Assembly (NCBI GenBank): GCA_025526995.1
Contig: JAHLKG010000031.1
Location: 62,001-126,000, forward strand
Length of the DNA stretch: 64,000 nucleotides
Origin: Powellomyces hirtus
Taxonomy: Eukaryota > Chytridiomycota > Chytridiomycetes > Spizellomycetales > Powellomycetaceae
Direction of reading: 5' to 3'
Shown here piece by piece: positions 11,347 to 23,341 of the stretch (the first letter of the stretch is position 1; every line of letters starts with the position of its first letter). The notes below the pieces were generated by a model. The model was not told where the DNA came from. It did not search any database and worked only from the letters and a program-made list of their open reading frames with translations. A program made the translations under genes and the position numbers.

Positions 11347-13507
11347 TTTGCAACGGCAGCTCTTAGACGGTATTGAGGTGCTATAGACTCGGAAATGTGC
11401 TGAAATACTTCTGGGCAACCGCCAGTGCGTCTTTCTCCCTGAGAACGCGACTAGGCGTGGCACAGCGTGGCTTGGACAACAACCGTCTCCGCATTCTCAC
11501 AGTAGGAAAGCGTAATCTGCAACAGGCTTTCTGAACAGACATAGTACTCTTCTCTGCATCTCGCGCGAACGCTACGATAAAGAAGAATTCACTATTGGTG
11601 CGATGTTTTCCCAGCCTACACACGATTCGCCATTAACCATCGATCCTATCAGGAGACAAAATCACTTTCTGCTTCTACGCTGCTGAGTACATCGATACCT
11701 CATTTGTCGCTATCCTCCTGATGTCAGACCAAGCGTGGCACTACATATACGAGCATTTACGGTCCTGGCACTTACCAAGAACTTTGTCCGGTGGCGGTCT
11801 CCCTTCAAAGGGACAGGGGTTTTGAACAGTTTAACGAGATTGAGCTATTTGATGCGTAAGACGAGTGATGAGATTTCTTGTACCCAAACAGAACAGTACA
11901 ATTTACAATACATTATAAAAGACAAAAGGCCAGCTATCACCCCCGTTTTCCCCATCATCGGCTGGGCTGCCTGGACAGACACTGCCGCAAAAAGAGACAT
12001 CTCCGAGTGGGTGACTACGACATGTGGGCCCTGATAGACAGAGATATCCTCCAAGCCGTCGCGTTCGATGATAACGGCGGCCAAGGTCATTGGAACGGAG
12101 CCGCGGTGAAGGGGCTTGGTTACGTAGAAGGATCACCGCTCAGAGCACGCACGGACGGAAAAGGAAGCCGTCGACAATCTCGCTTCCTTCACGTCTGGGT
12201 CGAAGTCCAGGTCAAGAGCCAGGCTGGTCACGAGAACCATCAAAGGAGACCACTTTAAACGGATTCTATTTTCTCTCAGACATCTTGAAATCCATGTCAA
12301 CTACCGTCATCCACCTCCAGAGCCAGAACAGGAATCCTTTCCGCGATTGCTCGCAAACCAGCATGGATGTTTCGTAGTTCTTCCAGCTCGATGTGGACGT
12401 GAAACATCTTCCCTTCTTATCTGTAACGTTGTGGTCCACCACTTTGTGGAGACAAAGGAACATGGGCGATGCGGAGGAGAGACAATACAGGGTTAGGCTT
12501 GCAGATGGCTGGGCGGAGCCGTCAGGCTGCTTGGCTATGTCTCGAAGAGCGAAGCGTATGTATTCTTGACGTCCATGGGAAAATCGTCCGATGAGTCTGC
12601 CATTCCTGTCGCTGTCAGGTGGTTGAGGATCCTGGGCTGCTTGTCCAATGTCAAGAGAAACCCGTATCCGAAAACAACAGTGTTAGGAGTCATGACGGAT
12701 GACGACGATCAACGCGCAAACCCGTCAAACGGTCAAACAAAACCGACATACCGAGCGGTCAATCGGAGGAGTTTGGGGACAGATATGACTCGGAACCCGA
12801 GTATAGGATCATGAGTCAAAGTCCAATAGTAGAAGTGGACATTTAGGAGTAAAAGACATTTGGATGAGCCCGAGTGAAGGCAGACTGTTCTAACGGCTTA
12901 CAAGCGATTCTTATTTCTTTATTGTAATGGCATCTGGGGATGAAGACTAGCATTTTGAGTGTACCACAATGATCTCAACCAATCCTGACATGAACAATTT
13001 CCCTACAGCCGCTCCTTCAATGAAGATGAGGAAGTATCCGCCAAGGACACTGACCAAGCGCTTCCATCAAGTGGTTACGCTTACATCATGCGCTCAGCGA
13101 CCACATGACTCAGTTAGCGAGCAAAGATGGCATCGACGCCGTGGAAGAAGTAGGCAGAACGGGTGGAGTCCATTCTTTTCCGGACATGGCCGAAGTGGAG
13201 GTGAGAAAAGCTAATAGCGCAACTCCATGCAATCTAAGAACCGGCCTGTGCCATCGCATCCACCCTCTTCAACATGTTGAGCGCAACAGATTCCTCATCG
13301 TCTCCTCTTCCATCAGCCTCTCCTCCGCCATCGGCTTCTTCTCATCCTTCCGCTTCCAGGAAGACGCGTTGTTCCGTTGCTCTTCAAATCCGACACTGCC
13401 GACTGGCTGCTCCCTTGAGTGTTCCAATTCGGCATGTGATTATGAAAAAAATAGATACTATGTACATCCCGGTGATAGCCGGTGATTTCCTTGACGCTCC
13501 TGGTTTG
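11347..13507. other. Unresolved 2.1-kb interval with coding-like segments
   Basis: I could not assemble a convincing gene between ADAT2 and RRP46. On the minus strand three stretches look coding. One at about 13270-13440 is charged and helical (KRKDEKKPMAEERLMEEE). One at about 12965-13070 is hydrophobic (VLGGYFLIFIEGAAVGKLF). One at about 12300-12410 reads FHVHIELEELRNIHAGL and could run into a donor near 12305. A further open stretch is at 11845-12210. No frame joins them with normal introns. One or two small genes with several short exons are likely, but I give no product. Confidence 0.3.
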
Positions 13508-14591
13508 TCACTGCGCCGCGACGGCCTCCGGCCCATATTCTTTCCTGACTTTTCCTTCCAGCGAAGATCGGAACATTTGTTGAACAGCCTTTGAGGCGGT
13601 ATGACATGTGTCGTAGCAGCTTAGGTACTGTGAATGAGCGCACGTAGGTGGGGAAAGACATGTGAGTAAACATGAAAACGTAGACGCTTTGCATGCAAGA
13701 AAGAAAAGATAGACCTACCTCATCCATGGTAAACGCGCCAGTTGAGATATTCGAAATCAATCCTTCAGAAATGTTGTCAAACACAAAGACATGTGTTGAT
13801 TGTGCGTTCTGCGATTGTACTGATGTGTCAAGCCAAGTGAAACGGAGAAGCAGACATCCTTCCGTGAATATTGAGACACTACTGACCTCCATTTCAACGG
13901 CGGTTGGGTCGAGAAGAAGCAACCCTTCCCGACTAATCATGCATGTGACAGATGCTGGCAGTGATCGCATAGAGATGCCGGCATCCGCAAGCGCCAAAAC
14001 AGCAGCATTGATTGCCGACGACAAGATCTGACCAACATTCATCAGCATCGTTCACCAAGAGTACCCTTTCTTGCCGAGAAACTCTCGTTAACAATGCTGT
14101 CTCACCCCTCCGTCATCCGTCAGGACTTGCACAGTTATTCGTATCGCGGATCGTGGGTGAAGAGCGGTCAGAATCGACGCCTCTACCGTTTCGCGAAGCA
14201 CGCGTTCGTACAATCGTTCCTTCGTTGCTACATCGGAAAAGCAGGATCCCAAGCATCAGATTCTGTCGTCCAACTCCACAGTCAGATGCAGCACCTGTGC
14301 ATGCGCCATTTCCTCAACGTCGTAGCCACAGCACGCCACATACTTGTTCCACCCGATTCTGCCTTGAATATTACTTCCACCGTGGCTTTGTCCAGTTTTT
14401 CGTCTTTTATCTTGACTTCCATAGGACCAAAGACTGAACACAGGACCGAGCTGTCACCTATTGACAACCAGACCGTCTTAGATACCCTGATTGGCCTGGC
14501 AAAGCTTGAAATCGAAGGTGTTACCGGACTTGAACCTCACAGATCCATCAGATCTGCTCAACAATGCGGCGCTGCAGTAGAAAGGACGCAT
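13508..14591 (-). CDS. RRP46: Exosome RNase PH-like subunit RRP46/EXOSC5
   Basis: Non-catalytic ring subunit of the RNA exosome, which degrades and trims RNA in nucleus and cytoplasm. Six exons (14525-14591, 14344-14457, 14106-14227, 13883-14027, 13719-13819, 13508-13627) give 222 aa; human EXOSC5 has 235. Family features: N-terminal LLSRSDGSVRFKSGDSS, then VFGPMEVKIKDEKLDKA, the EASILTALHPR helix, and INAAVLALADAGISMRSL followed by LLLDPT. The GPMEV stretch and the DPT block fit RRP46 better than RRP41 or MTR3. The fourth intron uses the donor GTAGTG after GTC-A, the only choice that keeps frame. Catalytic residues of bacterial RNase PH are not expected in this subunit. Confidence 0.9.
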
Positions 14592-15019
14592 CTCGTTGCC
14601 CGCCTTCCGCTTGTCGGGGCGTGTCCGCACAATCATGTCTTGGTCCATGTCTGTTGGTGTAGGGTGGAGACTGCATGGAACAGAATGACAATTTACCAAC
14701 CCAGCTTAGTGTGTCAAAATGCAAATGGGGAAGGTGAAAGCTGCGAGCTACATCTAGGCTGGCTCTTGGATCCATCCAGTGGGAACCGATGGAATAAGCA
14801 GAAGCTCCGCCCAGCGACGTGTTATTATGGAGGAAGCTTGAAATGACAAGAGCTCCTGAGTGGAGATTCGGAGCAATAGCAGGAAGGCGCTTGTATTCCA
14901 AGAAGAGCAACAGAGATCTATAAGCTATTTCCAAACATGAGTTGCGTCAGAAATTTAAAGAATCTATATATACATATCATCGTAATTGTCTTTGGCAGTG
15001 TCAGATCAAAACGAATTCC
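14592..15019. other. Intergenic, RRP46 start to MscL end
   Basis: Holds the RRP46 promoter and the MscL 3' end, both on the minus strand. I see no further gene or repeat. Confidence 0.6.
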
Positions 15020-16229
15020 CTATCTCCGTCCCGCTATCTGCTCATAGCTCGCGGCAGTCACCGGCGTATCAGTCGGAACCTTTACTTTAGAAGGGCTGAT
15101 AGGCGACCCTGGCGGTAGATCCGTCGTGCACAGATAGCATTTCATAGCTAGCAGCGGCACCAGTTTCAAACAGAATGGACATAATCTTTCCTTTTCCTTC
15201 TTTTTCTTCTCGACGAGTGGTTTTCTGACGGCTGCTGCGTACACTTTGATTAGGAAAAATAAGATGGATGCAGTGAGAAGGAAGTTGATGACCGTTTGGA
15301 AGAAATTGCCGTAGTTCCATGTGACGCCTACAGAATGAGCAAAAGGAGATGAATAAGAAATTTATGCAATCTTAGAGACTAGTCGTTGGTACAAACCTCC
15401 AGCTGATAGTAGTTAAACAGAGTGTCGTTAATCAGTAAGTTGCATGATCCTGCACCAGTTTTTCGAAACATTGATCCTCACCCGCATAAACCTGTGCCGG
15501 GGTCTTCAACTGACTACAATCCGTCACATTACTCCGACATGCAACCGAATTTGGCTCTCGCAGCAGCACAAAAGCATTCTGCAGCTGACTCCCCAATGCC
15601 AATCCAACTATTGGTCCAATGATGTCCGACACCAGACTGGTCACAATAGCTGTGAATGCCCCGCCAATGATGATACCGATGGCCAAGTCCACCACGTTGC
15701 CTCGGAGAACAAAGTGTCGGAAATCCTGGATAATGGATCCTGCGGCTTTGACGGATTTGAGCCCGGCGTTGGCGCCCGATTTGACCATTTTCCGCCGGAA
15801 TTTGGTCACATTGATTCGATGCGGTTTTTTTACGCTTCTCTTGGATTTGCGTCTCTCCAGAGGACTGTGTTGCGGGTGCTGCGTCGGATAGGAGGGTTCT
15901 AGACCATCATGTGAGCTCTCGCTTTCTGTATGCGATCCGCGCTTGGCATCTCCCACATCTGATGTATCCTCTGTTGCTATTGTGAATCGGTCAGGCGGAG
16001 CGACGTACGCCGGCGTTTCAATTGGACCAACAGCCGCAGCTCCGCTTGAGATGGACGTCCGCGCCAAAACGTAAGGTGTTTCCACAACGGACTCCATTGA
16101 TGTTCGCGCCATATCATATTGCGTCGCACCTCTCGAAACGGCGAGTCGATGTGGCGGGACCGCTCGCGGCGCCGGCGACCGCTCGGCTTCATCCATGTCG
16201 ATGACATGTCTGGAAGTTCGCCGATGCAT
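15020..16229 (-). CDS. mscL: MscL-family mechanosensitive channel with C-terminal Cys4 motif
   Basis: Large-conductance mechanosensitive channel: a membrane pore that opens under tension and releases solutes on hypo-osmotic shock. The main exons are 15482-16229 and 15020-15327, with a probable 6-nt microexon at 15397-15402 between them (353 aa; 351 without it). A 165-residue basic, Ser-rich N-terminus precedes TM1 (about 177-210) with the family motif [21 protein letters not shown] loop follows, then TM2 (about 255-285) starting [16 protein letters not shown] lysine run leads to a zinc-ribbon-like motif, Cys301/304 and Cys315/318. The first ATG in frame is at 16229; the frame stays open upstream without ATG. 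MscL is mainly bacterial but known in some fungi, where the long N-terminus is typical. Confidence 0.9.
15397..15402 (-). other. Candidate 6-nt microexon of the MscL gene
   Basis: CTGGAG on the minus strand is preceded by a branch-point-like TTTAACTACTATCAG and followed by the donor GTTTGT. Including it splits a 153-base intron into two of ordinary size and adds two residues without changing frame. Both readings stay open, so sequence alone does not decide. Confidence 0.45.
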
Positions 16230-16523
16230 TTGTTGTCTTTGTTCTGTATCTGTACCAAAGCCAAGCACTGGGCAATACAAGAAACATATATTTCAATTTC
16301 TCGTGGAAAATGGAAGAATCGCGATCGGAGCCTATCCCGTGGTATATACAATCGGACCCGTTGTGATCGCGAGGCAACCATGTTTCTAAGAATGAACTTT
16401 CTATCGCTTACGTCCTCATTAAAGTGAGAAGTGGATGTACTGGAAACAAGCGTTTTCTTCCATAGCCAGACTTTGGTACTATACGAAACAGCGCCTTTTC
16501 CCCCAACAATACTTTATTAAATT

Positions 16524-18530
16524 ATGTCGGCGGTTATCCGACTCATGGACAGCTCAGGGCTGGTGGTGCTAGACTCGGTCGCCACAGATTACGAAGACAG
16601 TTTCAGGTGCGAGCTTTTCGTGCCCAGCTGCTGGCGTGGGGATCCGCAGAGCCTTAACGAAGGCGGTTTTTTGGAGCAGTTTGGAGTCTTTTGATGACCT
16701 GATAAAAGCGCATCGTGAATGCGACCCAGCGGGAACTAAGGAATTCATCATAGCCAGAGTCCAGACTTGGGATCACAAACAACCGGAGAAGGTACGCGCC
16801 GGAACTGCTTGAAGTTTTCCCCAGCGAAAGAATAGGAAAGGATAAGACGAAAGCTGTCCAGGGACTAATCCATGTCCAAATTTCCATAAGGCATTCTACT
16901 CCTACTACAGCGCGTACCAACTGAACAAAATTCTCATCAAGACGCAACGATATAAGGGAAAGCGGTTGATACACCGACTGCATGTGCTGAACCCACTGAC
17001 AAATACCGACATCATTGGAAATGTTCAAGTAGGGGCTTTCACGTCTCCCTCATCTTTCATTTACACTCATAAACGCATCAAATGTTTCATCGGCAGTATT
17101 TCCACGTGCAAAGCGTAATGAAGAAGGATGGGCCACTCAAGGCTGTCAAGGAAGCGGACTCGTCAGCAGATTTGATCAACCGGCCACAGATTCTTGGAAC
17201 CGCCGAGGCATCTGATCTGGGCACGCCAGGCGCCGGGGACACCAACGCGGCAATGAATGAAGAGGAAACCTCGGACATGTTGAAAGTGCCTACAAAGACG
17301 GTCGGGAAAAAACGCGTGGTTCCAGCACTGCAGATTCAAACGGGAGCATCAGGGTCAGATAGGAAAGCATCGACTGCCAGCGAGTTAGCGCCCATGAGTC
17401 CGTCTGTGCAAGAAGTAGAAAGCGGCTTGACCACATGGACAAGAAGTGCGCCGAGTGCTGTAGAGGCACCACCAGATGAGGATGATCTTCTTATAGAAGA
17501 ACAGCAAGCGGAGGCCGCGTCAAGCACCATGACCCGACCCCCACAAGGGCGGAAGCGAAGCATTTTCTCTGCGATAATCACTCCGCGCAGGAAAAGCCAG
17601 GCAACGGCATCCGCTTTGGGGAGAGGCACAAAGTCCAACACCGGAGGAGCAAGCGAGCAACTGGGCCCCGGGACCGCAACGACAGGTGCGGAAACAGGCA
17701 AAAAGCAACGTCCGCATTCAGCTGGAGACTTTCGAAACCAGCAGCCCACCACCAGCCCACCCACACAAATCGCGCCCATGTCCGCGCATCCTGACCTCGT
17801 AACGACTCCATTGCGGTTGCCGGACACCACCAAGATCCCTGCCCCGCCTGGGCAAATCACACGATTTGCGATTCCGGTTCCAACTGGCGAGCTCAACAAT
17901 GTCGCGCCGCCAACCAATCGAAACCGGCGACGAACGTTGTCATATCACAACTCTATCGCCACATCTGGCATGACGCACGCGAGCTTTGAAGACTGGTTGT
18001 CGATGATGCATCAAGAAAAGCGAAAACTTATGCGCAGCAAGGACACGCTGGAGGTCGGAGCGCAGTATGATGTCGTCAAGCCGTTCGGGAAAGCTGGTAC
18101 TCGGCGCAACAGCGCCAAACTGGGTGGACCAAAAACTGCACAAATTGGGCAGAGTGCACTTGGCGCTATTGCAGCCAGTCCAACGGATGCAGGTAGTCCT
18201 TCCCCCATGAAAATGCCCTCCAACGAAGGACTCGCATCATTGAACCCACTCATCAACGTGACACAACATGAGGACGAAGAGGAGGAGACGTCGGCAGAAG
18301 AAACGGAAGAGGAGACGGACGCAGGTCTTCCGTACATCTACGACGCATGGCTGTTTGCCACTGACATTGACTTTTTGGAGTCTTCGGCAGTGCGGGCAAG
18401 GTTCCGGGAGAATGCATTGTCGCCGGAGGACTCGAAACTGTTTGAGCTCCCAGCGGTTCCTCGAGACTCACCGACTGGTACAGCAACACCGATACAGTCG
18501 TATGACGGAGACACATGTTGGTGTTGTTGA
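16524..18530 (+). CDS. Conserved fungal protein of unknown function, Cys-rich C-terminus
   Basis: I do not recognise this family. Four exons (16524-16606, 16650-16791, 16891-17028, 17097-18530) give 598 aa. Residues about 20-130 look like a folded domain, with VFWSSLESFDDLIKAH, FYSYYSAYQLNKILIK and LNPLTNTDIIGNVQYF. The other 470 residues are disordered: Ser/Pro/Thr-rich, with basic patches (GRKRS, TPRRKS) and an acidic run near 395-410 (EDEEEETSAEETEEET). The C-terminus is D-T-C-W-C-C, which could be palmitoylated, or prenylated because the first Cys is at position -4 and the last two are CC. A membrane-associated regulatory protein is my inference. The exon 3 acceptor at 16890 is the only one that keeps frame. 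Confidence 0.75.
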
Positions 18531-19187
18531 TGAGATCATGATGATGACGATAATGGTGGATGAGTGGATGGATAGCAACATGTACACCTTGGACAAGTTA
18601 TCTTTTACAAATGGTCTTTTGCCGTTGCCGCCTCGAGTCGAACCGCGCGCTTCTCGCTGGCCGTGATTCGGAGCTTTCCTGCGCCACTCTCTTACCCAAT
18701 CCATGTGTGATACATAGTAGTACTATGTAGTACATGGCGATACCGAGTAACACCACTACAAACAAGGGCGGCAAGGTTTCGATTCTGAGCAAAGACTACT
18801 GTAGGTCTTTCCCACGCAAACACAACCTTCATTCTCTTCCTCGTTAAACTTTCGTGCAAGGCTTTTGACATTAAGCTCAACATTTGTTGTTGCAAACACC
18901 CAGTATACTCTTCCACCGGCCGGTGGGCTAGCTTGTGGAGCCGTATCATATCTTTCCCTTGAGGTTTCAACTTTCAACCGAGTCAAACTTTCGGTGCATA
19001 ACGACGTTTTCGCGCCTAAAGTTCTTTCGCGCCAAAGCCGAATTCCCGCCGCAGCTTTCTCGAAAGCCGACCCGGTCGAAGCAAGTGCTCTCCGCTCGTC
19101 GCGCTGATTTTAACTCATAACGGCGCAACTTGCACTTAGTTGCCCGGTCGTTTCGTCTTCTCATCCTGGGAAGCCTCCAATTTGTGA
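18531..19187. other. Intergenic spacer
   Basis: Lies between two same-strand genes and includes the promoter of the RA-PH gene. No convincing frame or repeat is visible. Confidence 0.6.
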
Positions 19188-22100
19188 ATGGCTAGCATAC
19201 CGCCAGGGTCTCAAGACGAAGCGGCGCAAGGCTTCCAGCTATCGGCAATTCCTCTTCCATTCCTTGAATTATCCCACCTCCTAAAATCGGCAACTCCTGG
19301 CTATGTGGCCAGTGATCTGTCATTGCCGGTCTCACCAACAGCCTACCACAGCAACGCTTCGATCGCACAGATCGTCTCTGATATAGCACCGAGACCACTG
19401 CCTGTTCAATATTCAGAACACACGGCAGAAGAAGTTGCACAGAAGTTTGTCCCTATCGAACGATTTCCAGAAAGAGACCAATCCAGACCAAGGCTGGGCG
19501 GGATGGTTGGCCAACCGTCAGAGTCCCAGTCAGAAATGATCAATGGCAGATCAGATAACACAAACGATGTTGCTGCTGGTGCGCGGGTCCGCTTTGGAGG
19601 CGTGAATGAACACGATACGAACGAAATCGCCGTAGCGCCAAAAGCTGCCAGCGAGCCACAATCCATTTTGAAACCAGGACCTATGTTTTCACCAGTCGAC
19701 TTTGCCGCATTATCGGCGTCCTTTAGTGACAGCGGAAGCGAAGGGCTTTCAGAATACGATGATGAGTCTGACGCAGGCTCCGTGTCGGACGAAGACTCGG
19801 GAAGTGAAACCGAGTCTACTTCCGAGTCTGCGGAAGAGCAGATGGATCCACGATACCGCAAGAAAAAGCAAAAGCTCTTCCTCTATGGTCTTACCACTGA
19901 GGAAGAAGAAGCGGAAATGCAGTCAGAAATCGATATGCATGACGAAGGCGTTGAAGAAGAGGGCGCAAATCAAGCCGTTCGGCAGGAACTCATACATGAA
20001 ACGGATTCTGGTCGATTGGAGAGTGCCACTCTTGCCGACTACGAAGATATGGACGGTTTACTCGTGACCCTGGATCGATACCTCAAAAAAAATCGCGCTT
20101 CACGAGCTGCTCACGCCCCACCTGTCCCAGATCCTATCGCAGTTCTAAAACACGTGAAAACGAAAGAAGCGCCTTCTTGGGCACAAGAGGCGAGTGAGCT
20201 TGCTGTGGAATCTGACCCGGAAATTGTTGAATCACAACCGCTTGGTGCGATGCTGCAAAAGGTCAGCGAGAACAAAGATGGAGCAACCTTGGGCGAAGGA
20301 GCTGCACCAGACGACAAAGTGCACATGCTCTTGGCAAAGCTCACAGAAGCTAACGTGAAGAAGATCACGACCAGGATCTATATTGAGGATGCAAAGTCAT
20401 TCAAAACGCTACTGTTGACTTCGCTGATGTCCGCAGATCAGATCATACATGAAGTTGTGACAAAGTTCCGCCAAGAGGAGTCACCAAATTGGACCCTTTT
20501 TGAGTTGTGCAACGATCTGAGTGTCGAGCGGCCTCTGCGAGACTGGGAGATTGTCACCGACGTCATTTCGGCATGGGAAAGCGGAACATCCGTTAACGCA
20601 ATCGTCATGAAGAAATACGGATACCGAGACACAGTGTCGGCCAATTCAATCGCTGGAAAGTACCCGCGAGTTCAGGGATGGATGTATATGGAAACCAAAC
20701 CAGGCAAATGGCAGCGCAGATTCTTTGTGCTCAGAGAAGCGAATCTGTACCACTATAAGGACGCTAAACAATCTGGAGCGGAATCACTGTTCTGTGGATT
20801 CAGCAATTTCGATGTTTACACTTTGTCTCAACGACGGCGGAAAACGCCGACACAGTTTGCATTCGCGTTGCGATCTACCGACAGCATATCCATGTTCGAA
20901 AATAAGCAGGATTATGTACGATTCCTGTGCGTGGAGAAGGAGGAAAGGCTGTTTGATTGGGTATTGGCCATACGGCTTGCAAAGAGCGAGAAAACGTTTG
21001 CGGATTTCCCAGAAATCTTTGAAGATTACCATGAAATCCCAGCCAAAGCTAGTCAACGCCGACATGGAGATACAAATGCTGCTGTCAGCTCCGCCAACAA
21101 AAAACCGGCGGGCACGCTCATTGATCAAAACGAACTGAACAAGGGAGACGGCGTTCTTCCTCCTACTCCCAACCTCCGGCGCGAAGGTTCACGCTCGAGA
21201 CGCTCACCCGCAGCACCGAAAACCTTGATCTCTGCAGTGCCATCCTCACATCAGAAACTGCCAAGTCATCGACCACCACGACCACTAGTCTCTCGCCGCA
21301 CCGCAGAGTCACCATCAGGAAGCGACGATGACGAAGAACCGCTGCTGGTACGTCAAATGCGGCAGACGTCAGCTGCAGCTGGGGATGATGAGGGGTTACT
21401 GTTCGCGGAACGCGAGGGATTCGTTGGAAGCCGGAGACCGTCCCGGCAAGAAACGGATAGGGAAGATCCGACATCGCAATCGGAACGAGACGACGCGGCG
21501 TATCATGCGAAGAGAAAGCCGAGAACACGGAGGCATACGAATGATGAGGTACAATCATTGTTGGTCATTTCTCTCTATGTCTTGATACTGACGTTGTGTT
21601 TCCCCTGTTTTTGTACAGCCACCGTCTCATTTCGAACGAGATCTGGATCCCCACTCGATGCGCCGGCCACCAGGAGCTGTCCGCTCAACACGCAGTCGTG
21701 GGATGGACGAAGTCGGCGAGGATGTCAATCGCCGCCCTTCGGCGCATTCATCTTCGTCACATGGTGTTAGTGAAAACCGACGACGTGGCAGCAATTTGGA
21801 AGCGCCCAGCAGAAGGGGTGGCGATGCAGAACACCGGGAACGACGGACACATCGCGAGCATCGTAGTACCAGCGGAAAAGACCCGGAGAGGCGCCGAGAG
21901 AGACACAGGGACCACGGTGGTAGAGACGTTGACCAACGAGATCCGCAGCGGGAGCGTGGGGAGAAAGGAGGAGACCCTGAGAGAGAACGGGAGCGCGAAC
22001 ACCTTGCCCGGGCCAAACGGAGAGAACTGGAACGCCAACACCGAGAGCGCGACAAGGCGATGGCGCCGCGAGATAGTGAAGTACGGCGCGAGCACCGCCG

Positions 22101-22616
22101 AGAAAGAGAAATCCGGCGACGCGAACATCACCACCCCCAGCCCCACGAGTTGCGCGAGAACGAGGGTCGCGAGCTGGACAGGCTGCGTGGTGGGGACAAT
22201 GGCGACCAACCGCTTCGTCGGCATCGCACCACTCCGAGTCGCGGCAGCGCACCCAGCGATAAACCCAACGGTAGCACCAGCACAACCCTTGTGGATCGAA
22301 TTGACGATATTGCCGCAGGAAATAGCGGCGCCGCCGCTGCCGCCACGCGTCCCCTGCATCGCTCTCGAACGCTGAGGGAATCGGGCTCAAAGCGTAGTGG
22401 CGCCCCGGCGGGACCATTGATCGACATCTCGGACAGCCCGAATTGCCGGCGCTGTGGTTGCAGCGAGTTTAAACCGGGACGGGGAACCACCTGTTCCAAT
22501 TGGTATGTGTCCCTTGGCCAACCGTCTGCATGGTGCTTGCATCTTTTGCCGTTGAGACTGAACCCATCATCTTGCCCTTGTCGTCCTCTAGTTATCATGT
22601 TCATAAAGAATCATGA
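19188..22616 (+). CDS. RA-PH tandem adaptor with RE-rich linker and C-terminal Cys/His finger
   Basis: Probable effector linking a Ras/Rap-type GTPase to membrane phosphoinositides, by architecture. Three exons (19188-21548, 21619-22502, 22592-22616) give 1089 aa. Order: an acidic disordered N-terminus; a Ras-association domain at about 375-475 (VKKITTRIYIEDAKSFKTLL, then LFELCNDLSVERPLRDWE); a PH domain at about 491-600 (VQGWMYMETKPGKWQRRFFV, ending with the W of FDWVLAIRLA); a Ser-rich region; a long Arg/Glu-rich run; and the last 27 residues CRRCGC-x7-9-C-x2-C-x-H-x-H. The adjacent RA and PH domains match the MRL (RIAM/lamellipodin) and Grb7 families of animals. The terminal finger is not part of those families. 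The last intron splits a finger cysteine codon, so the finger depends on splicing. Confidence 0.82.
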
Positions 22617-23341
22617 ACGAAACGCTTACAGTCTATCAACCAACCCGTACGAGATCATTCTTTTTGGACGGAATGCCATGCAGAGCCGGCTAGCGATAAA
22701 TCTGTTCTCGCTTCCCACTTTTCCCTCCCACCTAGCTGGACTGGTGCCCGAGAGAGTGGGACTGTACTTATGCCTTCCTTCAATTTTGTAATCTGTTAAA
22801 TTTGCTTTATACTTTCTGTGCGGTTTTTGTTGACTGTTGTTTTGTCAATGTAAAGAGTATCATCAAGTCCTCGTGCCTCCGGATTAATCGGGTGGAAAAC
22901 AACATGAGTCAGACTGGTCGATACTGTTACCGCAATGTTCTTTACTCACGGGACCACACATGTACACACAAAAGATACATCAAAAAGAATATCCCGTCCC
23001 AATTAAATTCTATGCGGTGTTATCTCATATCGTCGTCCTCATCAATGGTCTGTTCCCGCATCCCCACCGATCGTCCAACCACAAACTGCTGTTTTGCGTC
23101 CTGTTTGGGCAAAACATCCAAACGGGAACATATTTAGCTGCCTTTCACGTGCTGTACGAAAAAACCTTTTCAGAGCGATCTTTCTTACTTGTCCCCTCGT
23201 ATGTCGGATCACGATCGGCTCCGCATACACATGCCCGCGTAACCGCTGTCCCGTCTGCGGTCCGCCGTGCCGTGGTTGTTGGAAACTAATGTTGAGACCC
23301 CGTGCGCGGACGTATCTGATGATCATACATGAAAAAAACAG
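22617..23341. other. Convergent intergenic spacer
   Basis: Sits between the 3' ends of the RA-PH gene and the WD40 gene. Several short frames exist but none shows coding character. Confidence 0.55.
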
